A stretch of 13,472 nucleotides of DNA, taken from the NCBI GenBank assembly GCA_016280345.1, contig JAEEGN010000233.1, positions 1-13,472 of the forward strand. Direction: 5' to 3'. How positions within the stretch are numbered: position 1 is the first letter of the stretch; the number at the start of each line of letters is the position of its first letter. The notes under the pieces are model-generated. The model was not told the DNA's origin and made no database searches. It saw only the letters and a list, made by a program, of their open reading frames with translations. This stretch comes from Selenomonadaceae bacterium. GTDB taxonomy: Bacteria; Bacillota; Negativicutes; Selenomonadales; Selenomonadaceae. Below are positions 1-7,047 of this stretch, piece after piece. Both the position numbers and the translations under genes were made by a program.

Positions 1-1
1 C

Positions 2-418
2 GAGAAGGGCAACGACATCAACTTCGCCATCACCGCGCTAAGCAACGCGTTCTACAACTCCTACGACGCCTGCTTTTTCTTCAGCGCCGACTCCGACTAC
101 GCAAACGTTTACAGCATGTTGAAGCACATGGGCAAGCTTGTCGTCCAGGTCTCCGTCCAGGGACAGAACCTCAACAAGGTCCTCTACACCACCACCGACA
201 AGCAGATTGTCCTCAACAAATGGTACTTCGAGAACTGCCTGCTGACGCTGCCGCCGCGTCCCGCTGTCTCGCCCCGTCCTGCCCCGGGCATCGATGCCGG
301 CGACAGCCCGATCGCGTCTGACGAAACGCCGTCCGTGTCCGCCGCCGATCCCACCGGTGACGGCTGCGATACCCCGCCGTCGGACGGTTCCGCCCCCGGC
401 GGCAGCGAAATCCTCTGA
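2..418 (+). CDS. NYN (PIN-like) domain protein, C-terminal part
   Basis: This frame is open from the left edge of the window to a TGA at 416-418, so the gene starts outside and only 138 residues are seen. The visible part begins EKGNDINFAI, followed after about 20 residues by FFFSADSDYANVYSMLKHMGKLV. This matches the second half of NYN/LabA (DUF88) domains: a Lys-Gly-x-Asp helix start, then hydrophobic strand-S-x-D-S-D, with the Asp residues expected at the metal site. NYN proteins are PIN-fold putative RNases. After the domain comes a tail of about 55 residues rich in Pro, Ser, Asp and Gly (TLPPRPAVSPRPAP onward), which looks disordered. The gene converges on the response regulator at 551 and shares its terminator. 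The family call is fairly secure; the RNA substrate and cellular role cannot be told. Confidence 0.72.
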   Translation, partial: EKGNDINFAITALSNAFYNSYDACFFFSADSDYANVYSMLKHMGKLVVQVSVQGQNLNKVLYTTTDKQIVLNKWYFENCLLTLPPRPAVSPRPAPGIDAGDSPIASDETPSVSAADPTGDGCDTPPSDGSAPGGSEIL

Positions 419-479
419 CGCCGTCTGCAAACCTGCGGATTTCGCCCTGCCCGACGACAGGGACCCGGAAAGAAAGGAA

Positions 480-519
480 GAACGCCCCCCGGCCGGACAA
501 AACCGGACGAGGGGCGTTC
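480..519. terminator. Bidirectional rho-independent terminator between convergent genes
   Basis: A 9-bp stem GAACGCCCC (480-488) pairs with GGGGCGTTC (511-519). The loop contains a further CCGG/CCGG pairing. Read on the minus strand the stem is followed by TTCCTTTCTTTCC, and on the plus strand by CTGTTTCCCC. It lies between the stop of the NYN gene (418) and the stop of the response regulator (551), so it can serve both. The T tract is better on the minus strand. Confidence 0.7.
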
Positions 520-550
520 CTGTTTCCCCGGGCTTGCGGATGGGCCGTCG

Positions 551-1255
551 TTACCGGCTCAGATACTCGATGTACTTCCGCTTGCATTCCGCTGCGATCC
601 GGCGGCTGATGGGAATTTCCGCCCCGCTTTTCATGGTGAAGGAAAGATTTTCCAGCTGGGCGACGAAGGGCAAATGGAGGGCGAAGCTCCGATGCGGGCG
701 CAGGAAATCCGCAACCGGGAGCTGCTCCATGATATTGTCGAGGCTGGAATGGACCTTGACTGTCTCGCCGTCCGCATAATGCAGGCAGCAGTAGTTGTTG
801 AATACCTCCAGATACTCGATGGCATCCAGCGTCACCCTCGTCGTTTCGCGCTCCGTCTTCAGATCGATGATCTTGTGGAAGGACGGTCGACTTTCTGTCC
901 AGCGACGGAATACTTCATCGATGCCGGCGACCGTGACGGGCTTCATCAGATAATGCAGCGTCCGGAGTTCATAGCCGTCCACGGCGAAGTCCGGCGTCAT
1001 CGTCACGAACACGAAGGCCACCTCCGGGTCCAGCTCCCGCGCCTTACGGGCGAGGTCGATACCCAGCGTGCGACCGATATAATTGTCGAAGAAAAGGATT
1101 TCGTATTTGCCCGCCGAAAAGCCACGGCGGAACGCCTCCCCCGTTTCGTAAACGTCGATCTCGATCGTCATCTCTTTCTTCTCCGCCCTGGCCTCCAAAA
1201 GGGCCTGTAACCGCTCCTGGTCTCCCTTATCGTCTTCGATGATTGCGACACGCAT
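551..1255 (-). CDS. LytTR-family response regulator (AgrA/LytR type)
   Basis: The 234-residue protein has a receiver domain (about 1-120) and a LytTR DNA-binding domain (about 127-234). Receiver landmarks are the acidic pair EDD (7-9), the phospho-acceptor Asp57 in ILFFDNY, Thr85 in FVFVT and Lys105 in LMKPV. The LytTR part shows IEYLEVFNNYCCLHYADG, then FLRPHRSFALHLPFV and a basic C-terminus, as in AgrA-like regulators that bind pairs of 9-bp direct repeats. The ATG at 1253-1255 is preceded by AGGAAGG (1268-1274 on the complement) with a longish 12-nt spacer. The gene is divergent from the GHKL kinase at 1372, its likely partner. The target genes are unknown. The repeat pair at 7391-7459 has the geometry expected of a LytTR site and is a candidate, but nothing links them directly. 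Confidence 0.9.
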   Translation of the reverse strand: MRVAIIEDDKGDQERLQALLEARAEKKEMTIEIDVYETGEAFRRGFSAGKYEILFFDNYIGRTLGIDLARKARELDPEVAFVFVTMTPDFAVDGYELRTLHYLMKPVTVAGIDEVFRRWTESRPSFHKIIDLKTERETTRVTLDAIEYLEVFNNYCCLHYADGETVKVHSSLDNIMEQLPVADFLRPHRSFALHLPFVAQLENLSFTMKSGAEIPISRRIAAECKRKYIEYLSR

Positions 1256-1275
1256 TCCGCATCACTGCCTTCCTG

Positions 1276-1304
1276 TTGCTTTTTCCTTCCGGGATACTTA
1301 TAAT
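1276..1304 (+). promoter_or_regulatory. Sigma70-type promoter of the sensor kinase gene
   Basis: TTGCTT (1276-1281) and a perfect TATAAT (1299-1304) are separated by 17 nt, in the 116-bp divergent spacer between regulator and kinase. Transcription would start near 1311, about 60 nt before the kinase ATG. Confidence 0.6.
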
Positions 1305-1340
1305 GGAAAAAAGACACCCTTACAGCAGTATTCCCCGGAA
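1287..1340. promoter_or_regulatory. Inverted repeat around the kinase -10 region, possible operator
   Basis: TTCCGGGATACT (1287-1298) is mirrored by AGTATTCCCCGGAA (1327-1340), whose complement is TTCCGGGGAATACT. The two arms differ only by a 2-nt insertion. The left arm abuts the TATAAT box at 1299-1304 and the right arm lies in the early transcribed region. It could be a binding site for a regulator of the divergent pair, or an mRNA hairpin. No binding protein can be named. Confidence 0.35.
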
Positions 1341-1371
1341 ATCCCCAATCCCATGAATCGAGGCGACTGCC

Positions 1372-2748
1372 ATGAATTATATTCTCTCTTTGGCCATCGG
1401 CCTCACTACCATCCAGCTTTTGGGCGCCTACCTTCGCTATCTGCCGTTTGAGAAGGAGCTGTCGGAGGAGGACCAGCACCGTCTTTGGAGGTATCTGGCG
1501 GCATGGGCGCCGGTGGCGGTCGTCATCTATGCCGGCTATTTCTCCCACGTGGGAGTGACGGAAGAATCCTACCGGCGAATATCCTCCTTAGGCGGTTTCC
1601 CCTTCTTCGCGGTCTCGCTCCTCGTCCTCCCGCGGAGCATCCCCCGCCACGTTTTCATCATCGGGATGCAGACGCTCTGGCTGCTCCTGGTCCACACCGT
1701 CGCCGGCACGCTCATCCTGACCTTCCTGCCCATGTTCTCGACGGGCATCGAGCGCACCCTGAGCCAGACAGTCATCTTCATCGCGATTTTCCTGCTGCTT
1801 TTGCCGGCCGTCCGGCCTGTGTTCCGCCATCTCCTGCCACCGGTGCAGCTCTTTGAGGAACGTCCGATGGGCTGGTATCTGGCGCTTCTGCCCCTGGGGC
1901 TCTGCGTCAGCCCTATCCTGAACTTCATGCACCGGACGTTCATCTATACCTGGACGGACCGCATTGAGCGACTGCTTCTGCTGGCCTGGGTCTTTGTCAT
2001 CTACCGTTACGTGATCCTGATGAGCCGGCGCATGGCGGCGGCTCAACGGCAGGAGAGCGAACGCCGGGTGTTGGCGAAGGAGGTCCATGCCCTGGAAAAC
2101 TACGCGTCGCTTCTGGCTGAGCGCGATCAGGACGTGCGGCGCCTCCAGCACGACTTGCGCCATTACACCCGGATGATGACGTCGCTGCTCAAAAACGGCC
2201 AGACCGAGGAAGCGCTTGCCCTGATCACGGCGGAGGACGAGGCCATCCTGGCGTCGTCGATCCCGGCCTATTGCCAAAGTCCCATCATCAACGCGGCGCT
2301 GGCCGTCTATCTGCGGCTGGCGATTCAGGCCAGTGTCCGCACGACGTACAAGGTGCAGCTGGAGCCCCTGACGGAAGCGTCCGGGGACTCCGTCTCGCCG
2401 GACACGGACCTCGCCGTCATGCTCTCGAACGTACTGGAGAACGCCATCAACGCCAGCCGGAAGCAGCCGCCCGGGGAACGGGAGATACGCCTGTCGCTGC
2501 GCTACATCCCCCCGCAGTACGTCCTGACGGTTGAGAACCGCTATGACACGCCGCTTACCCTCGGACCGGACGGCCTGCCGGAAACCTTGGAGCCGGGACA
2601 CGGTACCGGCATGGAATCGGTGGCGGCGTTCCGGGACAAGTACCGGGCCGAGCTCATCTTCGAGCAGGAAGACGGGTGGGTCCGGCTGCTGATGTACTGG
2701 CTGCGGCGGAAAGAGAGCGCCGGAGAAGAACGCCCCCCCGCGGCGTAA
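1372..2748 (+). CDS. GHKL (AgrC-type) sensor histidine kinase
   Basis: The 458-residue protein starts with about 215 mostly hydrophobic residues forming some six membrane segments (around 1-20, 41-58, 76-88, 95-120, 132-148, 166-186, 200-217). A coiled-coil linker (220-252, QRQESERRVLAKEVHALENY) follows. The dimerisation box RRLQHDLRHY has the candidate phospho-acceptor His260. The ATPase domain has an N box LSNVLENAINAS (Asn353 and Asn357) and a G box PGHGTGMESV (409-417). This is the peptide-sensing kinase layout of the AgrC/HPK10 class, which has a membrane sensor and no large extracytoplasmic domain. GAGG (1360-1363) stands 8 nt before the ATG. Agr-type pairs are usually co-directional; here the kinase is divergent from its regulator. 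No AgrB or AgrD-like peptide gene is seen nearby, so the signal is unknown. Confidence 0.9.
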   Translation: MNYILSLAIGLTTIQLLGAYLRYLPFEKELSEEDQHRLWRYLAAWAPVAVVIYAGYFSHVGVTEESYRRISSLGGFPFFAVSLLVLPRSIPRHVFIIGMQTLWLLLVHTVAGTLILTFLPMFSTGIERTLSQTVIFIAIFLLLLPAVRPVFRHLLPPVQLFEERPMGWYLALLPLGLCVSPILNFMHRTFIYTWTDRIERLLLLAWVFVIYRYVILMSRRMAAAQRQESERRVLAKEVHALENYASLLAERDQDVRRLQHDLRHYTRMMTSLLKNGQTEEALALITAEDEAILASSIPAYCQSPIINAALAVYLRLAIQASVRTTYKVQLEPLTEASGDSVSPDTDLAVMLSNVLENAINASRKQPPGEREIRLSLRYIPPQYVLTVENRYDTPLTLGPDGLPETLEPGHGTGMESVAAFRDKYRAELIFEQEDGWVRLLMYWLRRKESAGEERPPAA

Positions 2749-2814
2749 ACGGAAGGTTTCCCAACGCGCCCGGGCGGGCAGTTGCCGTTGCGCCTTGTCA
2801 AATCCCCTCTTTGC

Positions 2815-3381
2815 CTAAAACGTCTGCATCAGCATCGAGACAAACTGCACGACGCCGAAGCCGCCGACGACAAGGCCGATGTACCAGAAATAGACCTGCT
2901 TCACCAAGGCCGACAGCGAGACGAGCAGGATGGCGATCTGCAGGTAAGTCAGCGCCCCGGCGAAACCTTTGTTGAGGGAGAGCGATCGGTCACGCTCCGC
3001 CTCGGCGTCGCGCGCCGTCTGCATGATCTCCTTTTCCTCCGCCTTGTAGCGGTCCACCGTTTCCTGGTATTTCTTCATGATCTTCGGCGTTTCTTCCGGG
3101 TCGAGCGTAGCCGCGGCCAGTTTCATGTGGTCAAGCTGCACCTTGTAGGTGTTCTCTTTCAGGCTCTTCGCCTGATAGTAGGCCCAGCCGTTGGAGGCGG
3201 CGTTCTGCGCCAGGATTGCCTTGCTGCTGAACGCGCCCGCTTTCAGGGAGGAAAAGGTGGCGCAGATGGCCAGTACCAGCGCCGTCAGCGCGATGAGCTG
3301 CGTCGTGCGCTTCGACAGCTCCTTTTCCTTCGGTTCCTCCTGCCCCTCCGTTTCGGAGGGGTTTTTCGTTTCTTCTGCCAT
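2815..3381 (-). CDS. DUF4337 family membrane protein
   Basis: The 188-residue protein has an acidic, charged N-terminus (about 1-24), a membrane segment (about 29-50, LIALTALVLAICATFSSLKAG), then SKAILAQNAASNGWAYYQAKSLKENTY. A long charged helical stretch (about 90-140) and two C-terminal membrane segments (about 143-162 and 166-185) complete it. The order of one TM segment, a QNxASxxWAYYQAKS motif, a coiled region and two TM segments is that of DUF4337, a family of unknown function. The ATG at 3379-3381 has a strong AAAGGAGG ribosome site 9 nt upstream. It is the last gene of the leftward cluster, 57 nt after the DUF3298-like gene, with a stable hairpin in the gap. A hairpin with a T run on the opposite strand lies inside codons 8-15. 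Confidence 0.8.
   Translation of the reverse strand: MAEETKNPSETEGQEEPKEKELSKRTTQLIALTALVLAICATFSSLKAGAFSSKAILAQNAASNGWAYYQAKSLKENTYKVQLDHMKLAAATLDPEETPKIMKKYQETVDRYKAEEKEIMQTARDAEAERDRSLSLNKGFAGALTYLQIAILLVSLSALVKQVYFWYIGLVVGGFGVVQFVSMLMQTF
3343..3366 (+). terminator. Antisense terminator-like hairpin within the DUF4337 gene
   Basis: CCCCTCCG (3343-3350), a TTT loop and CGGAGGGG (3354-3361) form a perfect 8-bp stem, followed directly by TTTTT (3362-3366) on the plus strand. That is a textbook intrinsic terminator, placed antisense to the first codons of the leftward gene. It could stop rightward read-through from the kinase operon, or be a chance result of the Glu/Gly/Pro codons there. Confidence 0.4.
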
Positions 3382-3390
3382 ATTGGGTTT

Positions 3391-3423
3391 CCTCCTTTGT
3401 GAATTGTCCGGCCCGAAGGCCGG
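3391..3423 (-). promoter_or_regulatory. Intercistronic hairpin and leader before the DUF4337 gene
   Basis: On the minus strand CCGGCC-TTCG-GGCCGG (3423 down to 3408) forms a 6-bp stem closed by the very stable C(UUCG)G tetraloop. ACAATTCAC and then the AAAGGAGG ribosome site (3398-3391) follow. No T run follows the stem, so it is not a usual terminator. It may protect an mRNA end or separate expression of the two genes. The stretch CCGGACAATT plus AAAGGAG recurs in the leader at 7313-7342. Confidence 0.5.
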
Positions 3424-3438
3424 GTGATCTGCCTGCTG

Positions 3439-4068
3439 TCAGGCGTCGGCGTCCAGGTCGATGACGCCCGCGGCGGCGGGCGCGACCTCATTCGCCGGGA
3501 AGATGAAATGCAGGTGATGGTCCGCGTCGAAATAGAAACTCTTGGGCACCGATGTCAGCGTGGTGAAATCCGTTTTCAGCCGGATGTTTTCCCGCTCGGC
3601 CCAGGCCCGGAGTTTCCGGGTGATGGCCTCGGGCGCGTATGGCCCGCCGGGACCGGTCCCTTCCAGGCAATCGACGGAGACCTCTTCGCCGCTGGCAACA
3701 CGGAAATTCATCGTCCGCAGATCCACCATGGGATGGGCGGCTTTGCCGATATAGCGATATTCCGTGAACACGATGCTGAGGATATCGTCGTTGCGCGTGA
3801 TCTCGTAGCTGAGACGCGCGGTCACCGGTTCGTCGCCGGAGACTTCCTTCGATCGCATGACCTTGCGGACGAAAGCGTGGGCCTCGCCCTCGGTATGGAG
3901 ATTGATGCGGCCCGACGCCGCGCTGTCCTCCACCGTCACCCGGGGCCAGCGGATGCTTTCATCGGCGTTATAGGTCCGGTCCTCGATGGCAGCGGCCGCT
4001 TCGGCGAGGACGGGAATCCCCGTCAGGAGCGCAACCAGGATCGCGGACGCTTTTCGGAACACTTTCAT
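3439..4068 (-). CDS. Secreted DUF3298/PdaC-like (RsiV-type) domain protein
   Basis: The 209-residue protein has a signal peptide (MKVFRKASAILVALLTGIPVLAEA, probable cut after about residue 24). A mature domain follows with LSYEITRNDDILSIVFTEYRYIGKAAHPMVDLRTMNF and a C-terminal HHLHFIFPANEVAPAAAGVIDL. These are the two halves of the DUF4163/DUF3298 fold found in RsiV anti-sigma factors and next to PdaC-type deacetylase modules: the S-I-V-F-E-Y-R-Y-x-G-x-x-x-H strand and the late F-x-F-x-x-x-E-x-A-x-x-A-x-G strand. No catalytic deacetylase domain is present, so it is probably a stand-alone ligand-binding or periplasmic protein. GGAAGG lies 7 nt before the ATG. It begins 28 nt after the stop of the clostripain-like gene and is probably co-transcribed. 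The exact role is unknown. Confidence 0.72.
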   Translation of the reverse strand: MKVFRKASAILVALLTGIPVLAEAAAAIEDRTYNADESIRWPRVTVEDSAASGRINLHTEGEAHAFVRKVMRSKEVSGDEPVTARLSYEITRNDDILSIVFTEYRYIGKAAHPMVDLRTMNFRVASGEEVSVDCLEGTGPGGPYAPEAITRKLRAWAERENIRLKTDFTTLTSVPKSFYFDADHHLHFIFPANEVAPAAAGVIDLDADA

Positions 4069-4096
4069 GGGACTCCCTTCCTTTCTGCTGCCGTTG

Positions 4097-6538
4097 TCAA
4101 TGGCCGCCCATCATGGTGTCGGCAATGCTGCCGCCGCCGGAGGGGGCACTGTCGTTATAAGAACCGTTGCCGGCCGGGCTGTCGGCATAGCCGCCGGAAG
4201 CACCGCCTGTCATCTGATCGGCGATGCTGCCGCCGCCGGAGGGGGCATTGTCATTGTAGAAGCCGTCGCTGGTCGGGCTGTCGGCATAACCGCCGGGCGT
4301 ACCGCTACCGGTCATCTGGTCGGCAATGCTGCCACCACCGGCAGGAGCGCCGCCGCTCGTCTGCAAGAGCGCCGGGTCAGCGCCGTAGCCGGTCTCGGCG
4401 AAGCCGCCGGGGGCGCCCGCGCTGCCGTTGTCGTCCACGGAGGTCGTAATCTGGCCGCCGCTGATGGTATAGGTAACCATACTCGACAGGACGCTGTTGT
4501 TCAACGGATCGACGAACTCGAAGAAGTAGGCGTAAATGCCGTCTCCCACCTGCTCATCCTTTACCTGGGGATTGTCGCCTGCGGTGAAGGTATCCACATC
4601 GACCTCAACGGCTTCCTCATTCTTGGGTCCGGAGAGCGACATGCCGTAATGACGGGTGGTGATGGTGTCGCCGGCCTGGATCTGGATCAGCTCGCGGCTC
4701 GCCATGAGGCTTTCAAGGCCTTGCTTGTCGTCCTTCCTCGCGCCGAGAATATGGTATTTCTCGGTCTTGTAGTCATAGACGACCTGCAGGTTGCAGGGGA
4801 CGCCGTTCAGCTTGATGGGGATGGAGTAGAGGTTGAAGTCATCGTTTTCATACGTGATCTCGATGTAAACGGGATGACCCTCGAGCATCGGCCATTTGCC
4901 GAAGAAGTTGTCGGTGAAGCGGCCTGCGTCCCAGTCGCCATTGATGTTCGAATCCGAGCCGAGGAAGAGGATGACGTCCTCTTTCGGGTCCAGATAAGCG
5001 AGCTGGCAGTGGACGGCGGACAGGAGATCCGTCGCCGAGGACGACAGCAGCACGAAGGCGTTGCCGTCGTTGTCGATGTCCACCGGCATATTCACGAGCT
5101 GTTCCAGGTTGTAGATTGGGTGCGACCCGGCAGCGGGCGCGGCGGCGGGCGCCGAGCCGAGAATCGTCGCGCTGATGCTGGCGCCGGTGCCGGGCGAGGT
5201 GATTTCCGGCGTATAGGGGGGCGCCGCGCCGGAGATGTATTCCCGGGCGGCGTCGGGCATCTGGCCGAAGATCAGATAGTAATAAAGGCATTTGATGGGA
5301 CCCGGCGAAACGTTCAGATTCGCGTAAGCGCGCCAGACGTCGGCGTCACCGTCATAGGGATGGTAGCAGGAAAGGCCAAGTCCCCTGGGGCGGTACGAAC
5401 CGTTAACGCGATAGAGCACGCAGTCGTCGATGGCCGACAGCAGCGGCCCGGCGGTTTCAGGCATCAGATGGCTGGTATTCTTCGCCAGCTCGCCCATGTC
5501 CACCATGTCGTAGTAACCCTGTTCACGGGTATTGCCGCCGTAGTTCTCGGAGGCTTCCGCGCCGCGCGCGAGCTGGGTGAAAAGCTGGCGCGGATTCTGC
5601 GCGGCGGCCTGGAGCGCTTCGACGCCATAGGCGCCGTAAGCGGCGACCAGATCCGGCGCCTTTGATACGTCGGCGACAGAAAGCGTCGCGATGGAAGCTG
5701 ATTCCGCCCCGTCCTCCACGCAGCCCTGGTAATACGTATCGCAGATGACTTTGCCGAGAGCGGCGCCGCCCATCGACGGGTCGCCGGCCAGAGCGCCGAC
5801 CCAGCCGGTGTAGTTCCAGCCGCAGCCCGGCTCGCTTTCCTGCGAGGCGACCATGTAGCGGGAGAACCCATGAATCGAGGCGAGCGTGTCCACTGTCGCC
5901 ATCAGGCAGGCGTCGAAGCCGATGAGCTCAAAGGGCGGATTGTCGGGATTCGCGCCATAGACGGAATCAAAAGCGTCATGAACCTCGTCGAGGCTCATCA
6001 TGTTCTGCGTGCGTTCGTCGAGACAGACGCCGCCAACACTGCCGCCGCCATGGTTCCAGAAAACGAATACGCTGTGGTCGGCAGTGAAATTGTCCCTGCC
6101 AAAGCGCAGGAAATCCGCCAGGCCCTGGCCGCTCCCCATGTCCGCGCCGGGTACCGGACCGAGTTCGTGAATCCCGTCCGCGTCGTAGAGGAAGCGCGCG
6201 GCGCCGCCTGACGGGATGCCGCTGGTCTGCCACTGGTTCGCGCCGCCGGTCTGGATCACGACACTGACGTTCGACGGCAGCCTGACCCTCTGCAGCTCCT
6301 GAAGGTCAGCCGAGGCCGCGCCGTATTGCGTCTCCAGGTCGGTACCGCAGAGATACCAGTAGATGACCCAGGTGTCGGACGCGTTGTAGGAACTGGAAAA
6401 GTCCGCGCCGGTGTGGGAACGCGTTATGGCGTTCGCGTGGGAACGCGTGACGGTAGACGTCTCCGTGCCGCAGCCCGGCAGGAGCAGCAAGGCGGAAACA
6501 GCCAGCGCGGCGAGTTTCCGGCAGAGCTTTCGTTTCAT
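4097..6538 (-). CDS. Clostripain-family (C11) cysteine peptidase lipoprotein with C-terminal repeats
   Basis: The 813-residue protein has a lipoprotein signal (MKRKLCRKLAALAVSALLLL-PGC, lipidated Cys23). The peptidase domain opens with WVIYWYLCGTDLE (57-69). The catalytic pair of family C11 is visible: His163 in VFVFWNHGGG and Cys211 in LIGFDACLMA. C11 enzymes are caspase-fold (clan CD) peptidases, often Arg-specific. The region after about residue 440 includes a Pro/Ala linker and beta-rich sequence (about 470-700). The last 82 residues (732-813) are two full and one partial Gly/Ser/Asp repeats starting SGGGSIAD. Anchoring in a membrane and facing the envelope space is expected. It starts 14 nt after the DUF4870 gene, with AAGGGAG overlapping that gene's end region, so the two are translated together. 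The protein is longer than clostripain itself; substrate and activation site are unknown. Confidence 0.88.
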   Translation of the reverse strand: MKRKLCRKLAALAVSALLLLPGCGTETSTVTRSHANAITRSHTGADFSSSYNASDTWVIYWYLCGTDLETQYGAASADLQELQRVRLPSNVSVVIQTGGANQWQTSGIPSGGAARFLYDADGIHELGPVPGADMGSGQGLADFLRFGRDNFTADHSVFVFWNHGGGSVGGVCLDERTQNMMSLDEVHDAFDSVYGANPDNPPFELIGFDACLMATVDTLASIHGFSRYMVASQESEPGCGWNYTGWVGALAGDPSMGGAALGKVICDTYYQGCVEDGAESASIATLSVADVSKAPDLVAAYGAYGVEALQAAAQNPRQLFTQLARGAEASENYGGNTREQGYYDMVDMGELAKNTSHLMPETAGPLLSAIDDCVLYRVNGSYRPRGLGLSCYHPYDGDADVWRAYANLNVSPGPIKCLYYYLIFGQMPDAAREYISGAAPPYTPEITSPGTGASISATILGSAPAAAPAAGSHPIYNLEQLVNMPVDIDNDGNAFVLLSSSATDLLSAVHCQLAYLDPKEDVILFLGSDSNINGDWDAGRFTDNFFGKWPMLEGHPVYIEITYENDDFNLYSIPIKLNGVPCNLQVVYDYKTEKYHILGARKDDKQGLESLMASRELIQIQAGDTITTRHYGMSLSGPKNEEAVEVDVDTFTAGDNPQVKDEQVGDGIYAYFFEFVDPLNNSVLSSMVTYTISGGQITTSVDDNGSAGAPGGFAETGYGADPALLQTSGGAPAGGGSIADQMTGSGTPGGYADSPTSDGFYNDNAPSGGGSIADQMTGGASGGYADSPAGNGSYNDSAPSGGGSIADTMMGGH
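4100..4345 (-). repeat. In-frame coding tandem repeat at the end of the C11 lipoprotein
   Basis: Units of 102 bp, 99 bp and a partial 45 bp encode P(A/S)GGGSIADQMTG, then GGYADSP and a YND(N/S)A ending, twice, and finally PSGGGSIADTMMGGH. On the plus strand the anchor sequence GGCAATGCTGCC or GGCGATGCTGCC starts at 4121, 4220 and 4322. Unit lengths are multiples of three, so copy number could change without a frameshift. Confidence 0.8.
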
Positions 6539-6552
6539 GGAAGTATCTCCCT

Positions 6553-6903
6553 TCAGGAAAGATGCAGCACTTTCAGCGCCGGATACTCATACAGCTCCCC
6601 CGCCATCGCCTTGATGGCGGCAAAGACGGAAAAGAATACCCAGGCGATGGACAGGAACGCGATGCCGGCGACGGTCGCGATCATCGGCGAGATCACAAAC
6701 GCCAGGATGACGATGAGAAGCGAAACAACCAGCGCCACCAGCTGAATCCTGAAGGCCTGCCGGGCGTGGGCGGCGATGAAGGCGTTGTCGCTCCAAATGA
6801 TTCTGATGAGGAACGGCAGGACCAGGTAGCCGATCCCGCCCAGGAAAAAGCCAACGTGCGCCGCTACCGCGAGGGCGCGCTCTTTGGTGGTGATTTCGTT
6901 CAT
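6553..6903 (-). CDS. DUF4870 family small membrane protein
   Basis: The 116-residue protein runs ERALAVAAHVGFFLGGIGYLVLPFLIRIIW (8-37), then NAFIAAHARQAFRIQL, two further membrane segments (about 53-75 and 76-98), and the ending AIKAMAGELYEYPAL. The early His in AAH, the H-A-R-Q-A-F motif after the first loop and the A-x-x-A-x-x-G-E-x-Y-x-Y-P ending are typical of DUF4870 (Tic20-like) proteins, whose function is not established. The ATG at 6901-6903 has GGAGGG close upstream. It is the first gene of the leftward cluster, immediately before the C11 lipoprotein. The spacer up to the terminator at 7008-7044 must hold its promoter, but I see no convincing -35/-10 pair. Confidence 0.8.
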   Translation of the reverse strand: MNEITTKERALAVAAHVGFFLGGIGYLVLPFLIRIIWSDNAFIAAHARQAFRIQLVALVVSLLIVILAFVISPMIATVAGIAFLSIAWVFFSVFAAIKAMAGELYEYPALKVLHLS

Positions 6904-7007
6904 TCGAGATTCCCTCCGTCAAAATGGTATCTGTTCCTGTCATGATTCTGCGGCGCCGGCGCGTTTTCCTGCCGTGCCGGGCCGAAAGAACGGTTCTGGA
7001 AAAAGCA

Positions 7008-7044
7008 AACGGGGGCGGACGCTTTTCCAGCGCCCGCCCCCGTT
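7008..7044 (-). terminator. Strong rho-independent terminator of the small membrane protein gene
   Basis: An 11-bp GC-rich stem (7008-7018 with 7034-7044) continues past one A-C mismatch into four more pairs (7020-7023 with 7029-7032). Reading leftward it is followed by TTGCTTTTTCC. The stem starts just after the stop codon at 7048 and separates this gene from the DUF4870 cluster. Confidence 0.88.
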
Positions 7045-7047
7045 CCT

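Noticed and set aside
1588..2601. Long minus-strand frame opposite the sensor kinase
   Set aside because: It is an Arg/Gln/Asp-rich shadow of a clear kinase gene, with no ribosome site worth noting.
2749..2814. Possible terminator between the kinase and the DUF4337 gene (CAACG at 2762-2766 with CGTTG at 2786-2790)
   Set aside because: The stem is short with an imperfect interior, and no T run lies on either strand. The evidence is too weak to annotate.
3986..5665. Very long open frame on the plus strand opposite the C11 lipoprotein
   Set aside because: It is antisense to a gene with clear catalytic motifs, lipobox and ribosome site. Its composition is the Val/Gly/Ala/Arg-rich kind produced by GC-rich shadow frames, and it has no recognisable domain.
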